From assembly GCF_002737755.1 (NCBI RefSeq), contig NZ_PEGH01000007.1, forward strand, positions 169,435-233,434: a stretch of 64,000 nucleotides of DNA, written 5' to 3'. Source of the stretch: Caulobacter sp. BP25. Its GTDB lineage: Bacteria; Pseudomonadota; Alphaproteobacteria; Caulobacterales; Caulobacteraceae. The position numbers and the translations under genes are program-made. The notes under the pieces are model-generated. The model was given only the letters and a program-made list of their open reading frames with translations, was not told the DNA's origin and did no database searches. This document shows, one piece after another, positions 7,873 to 16,738 of the stretch; position 1 is the first letter of the stretch; every line of letters begins with the position of its first letter.

Positions 7873-8657
7873 GCCGTATGCTCATCGACAGCCATGTGAA
7901 TCTCCACGCGCCGCAGTTCGCCGAGGACAAAGACGCCGTGATCGCCCGGGCCCGCGAGGCGGGGATCGGCCTGATGGTCACCATCTGCGACAAGGTCTCG
8001 TCCTTCGAGGCGGTGCATGAAATCGCCACGGCCGAGCCCGACATCTGGTGCACGGTCGGAACGCACCCGCACGAGGCCAAGGAAGATCCCGGGCTGACTG
8101 CGGCGCGTCTGGTCGAGCTGGCTAGTCGTCCGCGCGTGATCGGTATCGGCGAATGCGGTCTCGATTTCCACTACGACCTGTCGCCGCGTGAGGTTCAGGC
8201 CGAGGTTTTCCGCCAACACTGCATCGCCGCCCGAGAAAGCGGCCTGCCACTCGTGGTCCATACCCGCGAGGCCGATGACGCGATGGGCGAGATTCTGGAG
8301 ACCGAGTACCGGGCGGGGCCGTTCAAGATCCTGATGCACTGCTACACGAGCGGTCCCGAGCTGGCTCGGCGCGCCGCCGACCTGGGCGCCTGGTTCTCGG
8401 TGTCGGGCATCGCCACCTTCAAGGCGGCCGAGGAGGTGAGGGCGGTTATTCGCGACATGCCGGCCGACCGGATCATCGTCGAGACCGACTGCCCATACCT
8501 GGCGCCCGTCCCCATGCGCGGTCGCCGCAACGAACCGGCCTATCTGCCGCATATCTACGACAAGCTGGCGGAAATCCGGGGGTGGAGTCGGTCGGAGACC
8601 GAACAACGCACCGAGGAGGCCTTCTTCGCCCTGTTCGATCGGATTTCCCGGCCATGA
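7869..8657 (+). CDS. TatD-family metal-dependent hydrolase
   Basis: A 262-residue TIM-barrel hydrolase of the TatD/YcfH family, probably a metal-dependent DNase or RNA/DNA exonuclease. Motifs seen: GECGLDFHY (metal-binding Glu), VVHTREADD, MHCYTSG, and ETDCPYLAP near the end. The N-terminal metal motif reads DSHVNLH, so the second His of the usual HxH is Asn here. The start is GTG at 7869 (GTGA overlap with the holB stop); an ATG at 7878 is an equally possible start. It sits between holB and the MBL-fold gene, with coupled starts throughout, as in many alphaproteobacteria. Confidence 0.9.
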   Translation: MSRMLIDSHVNLHAPQFAEDKDAVIARAREAGIGLMVTICDKVSSFEAVHEIATAEPDIWCTVGTHPHEAKEDPGLTAARLVELASRPRVIGIGECGLDFHYDLSPREVQAEVFRQHCIAARESGLPLVVHTREADDAMGEILETEYRAGPFKILMHCYTSGPELARRAADLGAWFSVSGIATFKAAEEVRAVIRDMPADRIIVETDCPYLAPVPMRGRRNEPAYLPHIYDKLAEIRGWSRSETEQRTEEAFFALFDRISRP

Positions 8658-9475
8658 GCGCGACGCTGGAGTTCACCATTCTGGGCTCTGGCTCTTCCGG
8701 CGGGGTGCCTCGCGCCGACGGCAACTGGGGAGACTGCGATCCGGCCGAGCCGAAGAACCATCGCTCGCGCTGTTCGCTGCTGGTCCGGCGCTTGGGCGAG
8801 GGCGGCCGGACCCACCAGACGACGGTCATCATCGACACCGCGCCCGACCTGCGGCTTCAGACTGCCGCCGCCAGCGTCCGGCGGATCGACGCGGCGCTGT
8901 TCACGCACGACCACGCCGATCAGGCGCACGGGATCGACGATCTGCGTCCGTTTTTCCTGAACCAGCGCGTCCGGATCCCGACCTATATGGACCAGGCGAC
9001 CCACGACGGCTTGCTGAAGCGGTTCGAGTACGTTTTTCACAGCCAGGGCGGCTACCCGGCGATCTGTGAGCCTAGGCTCCTTCCGCCCCTGGGGCGTGAC
9101 TTCGAGATTTCAGGCCCCAGCGGGGACATTTCCGTTCATACTTTCGACGTTGATCACGGCGAGGTTCGCGCCGTCGGCTATAGGATAGGCGACGTGGCCT
9201 ATACGCCGGACGTTCGCGCTATCCCGGAAAGCAGCTGGGCTGATCTGGCGGATCTGGAGGTCTGGATCGTCGACGCCCTGCGATGGACGCCGCATCCGAC
9301 CCACGCGCACGTCGAACTTGCCCTGGAATGGATCGCTCGCGCCAAGCCGAAGCGGGCGATTCTGACGAACTTACACATCGACCTGGACTACAACGCGTTA
9401 GCTGCTCGCCTGCCGCCCGGGGTCGAGCCGGGCTTTGACGGCATGCGCTTGCAGTTGCGAGCGTCCGCAACATAA
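8654..9475 (+). CDS. MBL-fold metallo-hydrolase (PhnP-like)
   Basis: The ATG at 8654 overlaps the TatD stop (ATGA); the longer upstream reading frame is only overlap with tatD. The 273-residue protein has the metallo-beta-lactamase signature FTHDHADQAHG around residue 95, DVDHGE, and a C-terminal LTNLHIDLDY with a late metal-ligand His. The family resembles phosphoribosyl cyclic phosphate phosphodiesterase PhnP, but there is no phosphonate operon here, so the substrate is unknown. It is often found directly after tatD. It ends the housekeeping operon. Confidence 0.85.
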   Translation: MSATLEFTILGSGSSGGVPRADGNWGDCDPAEPKNHRSRCSLLVRRLGEGGRTHQTTVIIDTAPDLRLQTAAASVRRIDAALFTHDHADQAHGIDDLRPFFLNQRVRIPTYMDQATHDGLLKRFEYVFHSQGGYPAICEPRLLPPLGRDFEISGPSGDISVHTFDVDHGEVRAVGYRIGDVAYTPDVRAIPESSWADLADLEVWIVDALRWTPHPTHAHVELALEWIARAKPKRAILTNLHIDLDYNALAARLPPGVEPGFDGMRLQLRASAT

Positions 9476-9611
9476 CCGCTGATTGCAGAGTGTCACGATT
9501 TCGTTCGAAACCTGGCCTTGCGTAACAGCTCTGAAATATGGTCGACCAACAAGGCCGTCATAGGGACGCGTTAGAGACATCTTCTCGTGCGTAACTGTTC
9601 TGCGCTGTCCC

Positions 9612-9818
9612 ATGGCTGAAACTGTCACTGCTTCCCGAGAAATCTTCCAGCGCCTGCGCGCCCGGCTGCCCGCCGTCACACGCGAGCATCTGTTCGAATG
9701 CTACGCGATCAGCGAGACCACCTGGACCAAGCTGCGCGACGGCAAGCCGGTTAAGCGCTCGACCCTGGATCGTGTCCTGATTCGCCTTGAGGCCTTGGAC
9801 GCCCGCTTCGCGGCCTGA
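9612..9818 (+). CDS. Small HTH-like conserved hypothetical protein
   Basis: A 68-residue protein with good codon bias. It is predicted helical; the stretch [19 protein letters not shown] looks like a helix-turn-helix of the Cro/XRE kind followed by a Leu-rich helix. It stands alone with 136 bp upstream. I do not recognise the family firmly; DNA binding is inferred from the pattern only. Confidence 0.65.
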   Translation: MAETVTASREIFQRLRARLPAVTREHLFECYAISETTWTKLRDGKPVKRSTLDRVLIRLEALDARFAA

Positions 9819-9956
9819 GCGCAGGCTACTGCTCTTCGAAAACCCTGAGGCCCCAGTAGGCCGGCGGGGCTCGGCGCGCTCATGCCGCCGAAGCAGGGTC
9901 GACAGATTGGTCGAGTTCCTATCCGCTAAGCCGGCTGGAGTCGCTGGAGCTTGCGC

Positions 9957-10733
9957 ATGATGATCCGGGTTTTCATGAGCGCCTTAGGTTTGGTTGGGGT
10001 CGCGTCGTCTTCGGCGTTCGCTCAGAGCCGACCGGAGGACACCGAGGTATGGGCTCCGAAGCCGGCCTTCGTGGCCCCAGCCGCCGCCAGCGGTCCTCCA
10101 TCCGACGCCATCGTGCTGTTCGACGGGCAGGGCTTGGACCAATGGGTGTCGAGCGCGGACAAGTCGCCAGCCGCCTGGACGGTCGCTGACGGCGTCATCA
10201 CGGTCGATAAGTCCAAGGGCAATATCGAGACGAAACGCGCGTTCCAGGACTATCAGCTGCATCTTGAGTGGCGCATTCCAGCCGATATCGACGGGAGCGG
10301 ACAGGGGCGCGGTAACAGCGGTGTCTTCCTAGCCTCCACCGGACCACGCGATGCTGGCTACGAGGTTCAGATTCTCGATTCTTTCGAGAACCAGACCTAC
10401 GTGAACGGCCAGGCCGCCAGCGTCTACAAGCAGCATCCCCCCCTGGCCAACGCCAGCCGCAAGCCCGGCGAGTGGCAGGCCTACGACATCGTCTGGCGTG
10501 CGCCGCGCTTCACCGCCGCCGGAATACTGGCCTCACCCGCGACAGTCACAGTGCTGCACAACGGCGTACTCGTGCAGGACAATGCGGTTCTGGCCGGCGA
10601 GACAGTCTACATCGGCAGGCCCGCCTACAGGCCGCACGGCGCAGCGCCGATCAAGCTGCAAGCTCATGGCGATCCCAGCAAGCCGATCAGCTTCCGCAAC
10701 ATCTGGGTGCGGGAGCTGCCGCCCAGACCCTAG
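9957..10733 (+). CDS. DUF1080 (3-keto-disaccharide hydrolase-like) secreted protein 1
   Basis: The start is ATG at 9957, preceded by a GGAG about 7 bases upstream; a TTG at 9951 is less likely. The signal peptide ends around SSAFAQ. The DUF1080 lectin-like jelly-roll domain shows VLFDGQGLDQW, the family hallmark, then GNSGVFLAS and a C-terminal strand SFRNIWVREL. DUF1080 proteins include enzymes that cleave 3-keto-glycosides. The context (a GMC dehydrogenase, cytochrome c and sugar isomerases nearby) supports that role here. It converges on the LacI gene with a 4-bp overlap at a shared CTAG. It acts in the periplasm. Confidence 0.85.
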   Translation: MMIRVFMSALGLVGVASSSAFAQSRPEDTEVWAPKPAFVAPAAASGPPSDAIVLFDGQGLDQWVSSADKSPAAWTVADGVITVDKSKGNIETKRAFQDYQLHLEWRIPADIDGSGQGRGNSGVFLASTGPRDAGYEVQILDSFENQTYVNGQAASVYKQHPPLANASRKPGEWQAYDIVWRAPRFTAAGILASPATVTVLHNGVLVQDNAVLAGETVYIGRPAYRPHGAAPIKLQAHGDPSKPISFRNIWVRELPPRP

Positions 10734-11737
10734 ACCGCCGGCGGCGCCGTGCTGGCTCTCACGACAAGCTCATGCGGGAGGGTGACGTTCTGCAAGGTCG
10801 TGGCGCGGCCGGACAGGATATCTAGCAACAGGCGCACCACTTCGTGGCCGATCTCCTCCATGGGCTGGCTCACCGTGGTGAGTTGCGGGTCGAGATGACG
10901 GGCAAAGCGGATGTCGTCGAAGCCGACCAAGGAAACGTCCTTAGGGCAGGAGAGCCCTCGGCGACGAATGGCCTCCAGCGCGCCCATCGCCATCTCGTCG
11001 CTGAAACAGAAGATCGCCGTGGGACGCCCCAGTTCGTCCAGCAACTCACCCGCCTGGCGCACACCCGACTCGATCGAGAAGTCGCCAATCGAGATGCGTA
11101 GAGCGCTGGCTCGGCCGTGGCGCTGCGCGGCCGACAGCACGCCGGACAATCGGTCGCTACTGATTGGGCTCGCCAGCGGCCCGGTGACCACCCCAATGCG
11201 AGCGTGGCCCAAGCCGTAGAGATGCTCCATCACCTCGGCTGCGGCGCCTTCGTTGTCGATGTGGGCGCTGGAGACCGCCAGGCCAGGGCGGAACTCGCAG
11301 CCGTTGACGATCGGCGTTCTCGCGCCCTTGGAGGCGACCATGTCGGCGAGGGCTTCGGGCAGACGATGACCCAGGAAGATCAAGCCGTCGGCCTCTTTGC
11401 GCCGGAACATCGCGGCGTATTGCTCCTCGCGCGCCTCCTCGTGTCGGGTGTCGCCCAGCAGCACTGAGTAGCCAGCCGCGAGAGCGGCTTCCTCGACCCC
11501 GCGGATCACCTGTGAGAAGAACGGGTTGGAGATATCCGGCACAGTGACTAGGATTTTCTCAGTCCGCAGGGTGCGAAGGCTCTTGGCCGCGAAATTTGGC
11601 TCGTAGCCAAGCTGGGCGACGACCGCCATGACCCGCTGGCGTGTGGTCTCAATCACTAACTCTGGGGCGCTGAACACCCGCGAGACCGTCGCCGTCGACA
11701 CCCCCGCGGCCCGCGCAACATCTTGAATGGTCGCCAT
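10730..11737 (-). CDS. LacI-family transcriptional regulator
   Basis: The N-terminal HTH reads IQDVARAAGVSTATVSRVF, followed by a periplasmic-binding-protein-like effector domain (IFLGHR, PTAIFCFSDEMAMGALEA, SLVGFDDIRFARH). I start at the Met before ATIQDV (11737), standard for the family; an ATG at 11773 would add 12 residues. It is divergent from the MFS-isomerase-dehydrogenase operon, and a strong palindrome lies in the intergenic region, so it probably represses that operon and responds to a sugar. The C-terminus overlaps the DUF1080 gene. Confidence 0.92.
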   Translation of the reverse strand: MATIQDVARAAGVSTATVSRVFSAPELVIETTRQRVMAVVAQLGYEPNFAAKSLRTLRTEKILVTVPDISNPFFSQVIRGVEEAALAAGYSVLLGDTRHEEAREEQYAAMFRRKEADGLIFLGHRLPEALADMVASKGARTPIVNGCEFRPGLAVSSAHIDNEGAAAEVMEHLYGLGHARIGVVTGPLASPISSDRLSGVLSAAQRHGRASALRISIGDFSIESGVRQAGELLDELGRPTAIFCFSDEMAMGALEAIRRRGLSCPKDVSLVGFDDIRFARHLDPQLTTVSQPMEEIGHEVVRLLLDILSGRATTLQNVTLPHELVVRASTAPPAV

Positions 11738-11828
11738 TGGCGCGACACTGGCGTTTGCTCCGAGGCTTGGCAAGGCGAAGCTGGAGCGCCGGAACTCCCT
11801 GGACCCAGTTGCCCGCCGGCACGACCCC

Positions 11829-11851
11829 TGTTATCGATGATTTCGATTACA
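11829..11851. promoter_or_regulatory. Candidate LacI operator palindrome
   Basis: The 23-bp element has the form TGTnATCGA-N5-TCGATnACA: eight matching pairs per half with dyad symmetry. It sits 91 bp upstream of the LacI start and 64 bp upstream of the MFS start, the expected place for a LacI-family operator. The assignment to the neighbouring regulator is inference. Confidence 0.6.
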
Positions 11852-11915
11852 TCAGAGCGGGCGGGGCCAAAGCGGCCGAAGCGCCGCCCAGAACCGGTCG
11901 GGGAGGACCAGGACC

Positions 11916-13163
11916 ATGACGACGAGCTTCCGGCTCTTCCTGATGATGGTGCTGCAGCTGGCGATCTGGGGCGCCTGGGCGCCCAAGATCTTTCCGTACA
12001 TGGGCATGCTGGGCTTCGCGCCCTGGCAGCAGTCGCTGGTCGGCAGCGCTTGGGGCGTCGCGGCCCTGGTCGGCATCTTCTTTTCCAATCAGTTCGCCGA
12101 CCGCAACTTTTCAGCCGAGCGGTTCCTAGCCGCCAGCCATCTCATTGGCGGCCTAGCCCTGATCGGCACGGCCTTCTCCACCACCTTCTGGCCGTTCTTC
12201 ATCTGTTACCTGATCTTCAGCCTGGTCTATGTGCCAACCCTATCGGTCACCAACTCGATAGCGTTCGCGAACCTGCGAGATCCGGCGGGGCAATTCGGCC
12301 CGGTGCGGATGGGCGGCACGGTGGGGTGGGTGCTGGTCAGCTGGCCCTTCGTCTTCCTGCTTGGCGCGCACGCTACCGCCGAACAGACCCGCTGGATCTT
12401 CCTGGTCGCGGCGATCCTGTCATTCGTCTTCGCCGCCTATTCGCTGACCCTGCCGCACACGCCGCCGCGCAAGGACGAGGCCGGGGTCGATAAGCTTGCT
12501 TGGCGTCGAGCCTTCAAGCTCCTGGGCGCGCCGTTCGTGCTGGTGCTGTTCATCGTCACCTTCATAGATTCCGTTATCCACAACGGCTACTTCGTGATGG
12601 CCGACGCCTTCCTGACCAATCGGGTCGGGATCGCCGGCAACCTCTCTATGGTCGTGCTGAGCCTTGGTCAGGTGGCCGAGATTCTCACCATGTTCTTCTT
12701 GGGGCGCGTTCTGGCTCGGCTGGGCTGGAAGATCACGATGATCATCGGCGTCCTAGGCCACGCCGCCCGCTTCGCCGTCTTCGCTTTCTTCGCCGACAGC
12801 ATCCCCGTGATTGTCGCGGTCCAGCTGCTGCACGGGATCTGCTACGCCTTCTTCTTCGCGACGGTCTACATCTTCGTGGATGCGGTCTTCCCGAAGGACG
12901 TCCGCTCCAGCGCCCAAGGCTTGTTCAACCTGCTGATCCTGGGCGTTGGTAATGTCGCGGCCAGTTTCCTGTTCCCGGCGTTGATTGGCCGTCTCAGCAC
13001 CAATGGTGCGGTCGACTACACGAGCCTGTTCATGGTTCCGACCGGGATGGCGCTGGTGGCCGTGCTGCTGATGGCCGTTTTCTTCCGTCCGCCTTCGCGG
13101 GGGCCGGTCGCCGAAACCGAGAACGACGAGTCCCTCGGCGCGGCCAGCCCGGCGCAACCCTAA
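11916..13163 (+). CDS. MFS transporter (NupG-like sugar/nucleoside symporter)
   Basis: A 415-residue, 12-TM major facilitator. The first helix begins FRLFLMMVLQLAIWGAW, typical of the NupG/nucleoside:H+ symporter branch often placed with sugar isomerase and Gfo/Idh genes. It is the first gene of the operon controlled by the divergent LacI gene; the isomerase follows after 19 bp. It most likely imports a sugar or the product of periplasmic glycoside oxidation; a nucleoside substrate is less supported by the neighbours. Confidence 0.85.
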   Translation: MTTSFRLFLMMVLQLAIWGAWAPKIFPYMGMLGFAPWQQSLVGSAWGVAALVGIFFSNQFADRNFSAERFLAASHLIGGLALIGTAFSTTFWPFFICYLIFSLVYVPTLSVTNSIAFANLRDPAGQFGPVRMGGTVGWVLVSWPFVFLLGAHATAEQTRWIFLVAAILSFVFAAYSLTLPHTPPRKDEAGVDKLAWRRAFKLLGAPFVLVLFIVTFIDSVIHNGYFVMADAFLTNRVGIAGNLSMVVLSLGQVAEILTMFFLGRVLARLGWKITMIIGVLGHAARFAVFAFFADSIPVIVAVQLLHGICYAFFFATVYIFVDAVFPKDVRSSAQGLFNLLILGVGNVAASFLFPALIGRLSTNGAVDYTSLFMVPTGMALVAVLLMAVFFRPPSRGPVAETENDESLGAASPAQP

Positions 13164-13182
13164 AGCCTGAAAGGAAAGCCTC

Positions 13183-14148
13183 GTGCGTACGATTGCTGAC
13201 GAAACCCGAACGGCCCTTTCCAGGCGCGGGCTCATCGCCGCCGGCGCCGCCGCCTTGGCCGCGAGTTGGACTGGCGCCGCTGGCGCGGCCGAAACGACCT
13301 TCTTCCAGCGCCGTAAGCTGCCGCTCGGCATCCAGCTCTATAGTCTGGGTCCGGACCTTGCGAAGGAGCTGGACGCTCAACTGGCGACGGTCGCCAAGAT
13401 CGGCTTCAAGACGGTGGAGCTGGCTGGGTATCTCGGCCGCACCCCGGCTGAGCTGCGCGCCGCCTTTGATCGCGCGGGCCTGGCTTGCACCAGCGCCCAC
13501 GTCCCGCCCAAGGGCGCCGCTATCAGCTTCAGCGGCGATCTCTCCAAGCTGGCGGACGACCTTCATGTGGTTGGGGTGAAGACCGCGATCATGCCCATTC
13601 AGTACATTCCCGATCGCATGTCCGGCGTGGGCCTTCGCGACGCCGGCATGCAAATGACCGCTGATGACTGGAAGTGGAACGCCGATTTCCTGAACGAAAA
13701 GGCCGCCGTCTTGAAGAAGGCCGGGATTGTCACCGGTTATCACAACCACAATTTCGAGTTCACGCCTGTGAAGGACGCCAAGGGCGCCGACACCAACGGC
13801 ATGGAAATCCTGCTCAAGCACACCGATCCGAGCCTGGTGATCTTCGAACTCGACGCGGGCTGGGTGACGGCCGCCGGTCAGGATCCGTTCGCGATGCTCA
13901 AGGCGCACGCGGGGCGTTTCACCCACATGCACGTCAAGGACATCAAGCCGACGACCAAGCCCAATTTCGAGCTACGCCAGGATCCGACCGAGGTTGGCTC
14001 GGGCATGATCAATTGGCCCAAGCTCCTGCCCGCCGCCTATGAGGCCGGCGTGCGCGGGTTCTTCTACGAGCAGGAGCCGCCCTTTAAGGGCGCGCGCCTG
14101 GAGTCGGCCAAGATCAGCTTCGACTATCTGGCCAAGGTGGTCGCCTGA
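13183..14148 (+). CDS. Tat-exported sugar isomerase/epimerase-like TIM barrel
   Basis: The GTG start at 13183 is preceded by GAAAGG. The N-terminus has SRRGLIAAG followed by an Ala-rich hydrophobic stretch, a twin-arginine signal. The AP-endonuclease-2-like TIM barrel shows GYHNHNFEF, FELDAGWV and MHVKDIKP as metal-ligand segments, and a C-terminal FFYEQEPP. Tat export of a metal-dependent isomerase means it acts in the periplasm, next to the glycoside dehydrogenase. The stop overlaps the next start (TGATG). The sugar is unknown. Confidence 0.87.
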   Translation: MRTIADETRTALSRRGLIAAGAAALAASWTGAAGAAETTFFQRRKLPLGIQLYSLGPDLAKELDAQLATVAKIGFKTVELAGYLGRTPAELRAAFDRAGLACTSAHVPPKGAAISFSGDLSKLADDLHVVGVKTAIMPIQYIPDRMSGVGLRDAGMQMTADDWKWNADFLNEKAAVLKKAGIVTGYHNHNFEFTPVKDAKGADTNGMEILLKHTDPSLVIFELDAGWVTAAGQDPFAMLKAHAGRFTHMHVKDIKPTTKPNFELRQDPTEVGSGMINWPKLLPAAYEAGVRGFFYEQEPPFKGARLESAKISFDYLAKVVA

Positions 14149-15278
14149 TGAGCTTGCGGATGGCCATGGTCGGGGGCGGCCCCGGCTCGTTCATCGGACC
14201 GGTGCACCGCATGGCCGCCGAGTTGGACGGACGCATCCGTCTGGTCGCAGGCGTATTCAGCCGCGACCCGGCCAAGAACGCCCAGGCCGCCGCGGCCTGG
14301 GGCGTCGCGCCAGACCGGGTATATCCGGACCACCAGGCGATGATCGCGGCTGAGCGCGCGCGCCCTGATGGCGTTCAGCTGGTGTCGGTCGTGACGCCCA
14401 ACCACCTGCATTTCGACGTCTCGAGCGCCGCCCTCCGTGGAGGCTTTCACGTCATCAGCGACAAGCCCGCCACCTTGAACCTCGCCGAGGCGAAGGAACT
14501 GGCCGACATCGTCGCGGCGTCGGGCAAGCAATATGCCCTGACCTACACCTACACCGGCTATCCGATGGTGCGAGAAGCCCGCGAGATCGTGGCGCGCGGC
14601 GACCTTGGCGCGGTGCGAAAGGTGGTTGTCGAGTACTCGCAAGGCTGGCTTTCGAAACCGCTGGAGCGCGAGGCGGGTAATAAGCAGGCCAGTTGGCGCG
14701 CCGATCCCAGCCAGTCCGGCGTGGGCGGTTGCATCGGGGATATCGGCGTCCACGCTTTCAACATCGCCGAGTTCGTGACGGGGCGGCAGGTCGAACGGCT
14801 TTGCGCCGACGTCGCCACCGTCGTGCCGGGGCGCCCGTTGGATGACGACTGCAACGTGCTGCTGCGCTTCGACAATGGCGCGCGGGGCGTTCTGATCGCC
14901 TCGCAGATCAGCGCGGGCGCGCGCAACGGCCTCAAGCTCTGCGTCTATGGGGAGAAGGGCGGCCTGACCTGGTCGCACGAGGATCCGAACGTCCTGACCC
15001 TGGACTGGCTGGACGGCCCCAGCCAGACGCTGCACGCCGGTTCGGGCTATCTCAGCGCGGCGGCCCGCGCGGTCACCCGCCTGCCAACTGGCCACCCCGA
15101 GGGCTTTATCGAGGCCTTCGCCAACATCTATCGCGACTTCGCCGACGTCATCGAAGGCAGGGAGGGACCGCTGGTTCCCGACATCGCCGAGGGCGTTCGC
15201 GGTATGGCCTTCGTGGAACGCGCCGTCGCCGCCAGCCGTGAGGACGCCGGCTGGGTGACGCTGGAAGGAGACGCGTGA
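14148..15278 (+). CDS. Gfo/Idh/MocA-family oxidoreductase
   Basis: A 376-residue NAD(P)-dependent dehydrogenase. The Rossmann segment is GGGPGSFIGPVHR near residue 6; the cofactor/substrate loop SDKPATLN contains the DKP form of the EKP motif; the C-terminal region has GGCIGDIGVHAFN with the catalytic Asp/His pair. There is no signal peptide, so it is cytoplasmic. It is coupled to both neighbours by overlapping stop/start codons. It could reduce or oxidise a keto-sugar at C3, consistent with a 3-keto-glucose pathway. Confidence 0.9.
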   Translation: MSLRMAMVGGGPGSFIGPVHRMAAELDGRIRLVAGVFSRDPAKNAQAAAAWGVAPDRVYPDHQAMIAAERARPDGVQLVSVVTPNHLHFDVSSAALRGGFHVISDKPATLNLAEAKELADIVAASGKQYALTYTYTGYPMVREAREIVARGDLGAVRKVVVEYSQGWLSKPLEREAGNKQASWRADPSQSGVGGCIGDIGVHAFNIAEFVTGRQVERLCADVATVVPGRPLDDDCNVLLRFDNGARGVLIASQISAGARNGLKLCVYGEKGGLTWSHEDPNVLTLDWLDGPSQTLHAGSGYLSAAARAVTRLPTGHPEGFIEAFANIYRDFADVIEGREGPLVPDIAEGVRGMAFVERAVAASREDAGWVTLEGDA

Positions 15279-16333
15279 TGAAGACGCTCAAGGGACCCGG
15301 CATTTTTCTGGCCCAGTTCATCGGCGACAAGCCGCCGTTCGACAAGCTGGAGACGATGGCCAAATGGGGCGCCGATCTCGGCTATGTCGGCGTGCAGATG
15401 CCGACGGGCGGGGCGGACTCGTTCTTTGACCTGGCGCGCGCCGCCGAGAGCCAGGCCTATTGCGACGACATCGCTGGACTGCTGGCCGATCATGGGCTGC
15501 AGATCACCGAGCTATCGACCCATTTGCAGGGCCAGTTGGTCGCCGTGCATCCGGCCTATGACGAGCTGTTCGACGGCTTCGCGCCGCCGGAGCTGCGCGG
15601 CAAGCCCCAGGCGCGCCAGGAATGGGCGGTCGGGCAGGTCAAGGCCGCGGCCGTCGCCAGCCGACGTCTTGGCTTGAACGCCCATGCGACGTTCTCGGGC
15701 GCGCTGGCCTGGCCCTACTTCTACCCCTGGCCGCAGCGGCCAGTGGGGCTAGTTGAAGAAGCCTTCGCTGAGCTTGGCCGGCGCTGGAAGCCGATCCTGG
15801 ACGTGTTCGAAGAGAACGGCGTCGACGCCTGCTACGAGATTCACCCGGGCGAAGACCTGCACGACGGCGCGACCTTCGAGCGGTTCCTGGACGAAGTCGG
15901 CGGCCATCCGCGCGCCAACATCCTCTACGATCCTAGCCATCTGGTGCTGCAGCAGCTCGACTACCTCGGGTACATCGACCGCTATCACGAGCGCATCAAG
16001 GCGTTCCACGTCAAGGACGCCGAGTTCCGTCCTTCGGCCCAGGCTGGCGTCTATGGCGGCTATCTGGGGTGGGCCGAGCGCCCCGGCCGGTTCCGCTCGC
16101 TGGGTGACGGGCAGGTTGATTTCAAGGCGATCTTCTCGAAGCTCGCGCAGTACGACTATGACGGCTGGGCGGTTCTGGAGTGGGAGTGCGCGTTGAAGCA
16201 TCCGGAGCAGGGCGCCCGCGAAGGTGCGCCGTTCATCCGCGATCATATCATCCAGGTCACGGACAAGGCGTTTGACGATTTCGCCGGCGGCGCCTCGGAT
16301 CCCGGCCGCAACCGCCGCCTCCTAGGCCTATAG
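15278..16333 (+). CDS. Cytoplasmic sugar phosphate isomerase/epimerase
   Basis: I use ATG 15278, with GGAAGGAG 7 bases upstream; GTG 15275 is one codon further out. The 351-residue AP-endonuclease-2-like TIM barrel has CYEIHPGEDLHDG, ILYDPSHLVLQ and FHVKDAEF, the metal-binding segments. No export signal, unlike the Tat-exported paralogue two genes upstream. This is a recurrent partner of Gfo/Idh/MocA enzymes in keto-sugar pathways. Confidence 0.88.
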   Translation: MKTLKGPGIFLAQFIGDKPPFDKLETMAKWGADLGYVGVQMPTGGADSFFDLARAAESQAYCDDIAGLLADHGLQITELSTHLQGQLVAVHPAYDELFDGFAPPELRGKPQARQEWAVGQVKAAAVASRRLGLNAHATFSGALAWPYFYPWPQRPVGLVEEAFAELGRRWKPILDVFEENGVDACYEIHPGEDLHDGATFERFLDEVGGHPRANILYDPSHLVLQQLDYLGYIDRYHERIKAFHVKDAEFRPSAQAGVYGGYLGWAERPGRFRSLGDGQVDFKAIFSKLAQYDYDGWAVLEWECALKHPEQGAREGAPFIRDHIIQVTDKAFDDFAGGASDPGRNRRLLGL

Positions 16334-16360
16334 TTCAGCCGTTCCCCACCGGAGTATCCG

Positions 16361-16723
16361 ATGAAGTTCCAGCTTAGCCTCGTCGCCGTTCTCGCCGGCC
16401 TCGCAACCAGCGCCGCCGCCGCGCCGCCTTCGGGTGAGCAAGTGTTCAAGCAGCGCTGCACGGTCTGCCATTCCGTCCAACCCGCGCCAGGTAAGATGGG
16501 GCCGCCGTTGGCAGGAGTGGTCGGTCGCAAGGCTGGAACCGCGCCGGGCTATGCCTATAGCAACGCGCTGAAGGCCTCGGGTATCACCTGGACGCCCGCC
16601 CAGCTCGACGCCTTCATCAAGGCGCCGGGCAAGGCCGTGCCGGGCACGAAGATGCTGCTGGGCGCGCCGGACGCCGAGCAGCGAGCCGCGGTGATCCAGT
16701 ACCTCGGCACGCTGAAGAAATAG
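16361..16723 (+). CDS. Periplasmic class I cytochrome c
   Basis: A 120-residue protein with a cleavable signal (Ala-rich to about residue 21), the haem motif CTVCH, a GPPLAGVVGR segment, and an axial Met in GTKMLLG. It is a small electron carrier. It lies 27 bp after the isomerase and upstream (across a divergent DUF1080 gene) of the GMC flavoprotein; the natural role is to accept electrons from the glycoside dehydrogenase. Confidence 0.93.
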   Translation: MKFQLSLVAVLAGLATSAAAAPPSGEQVFKQRCTVCHSVQPAPGKMGPPLAGVVGRKAGTAPGYAYSNALKASGITWTPAQLDAFIKAPGKAVPGTKMLLGAPDAEQRAAVIQYLGTLKK

Positions 16724-16738
16724 GCCTTCTTGACGGCG

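Noticed and set aside
7239..8606. 455-codon open frame antisense to holB and tatD
   Set aside because: It is a high-GC shadow of the two real genes on the other strand; the product is His/Arg/Asp-rich with no fold.
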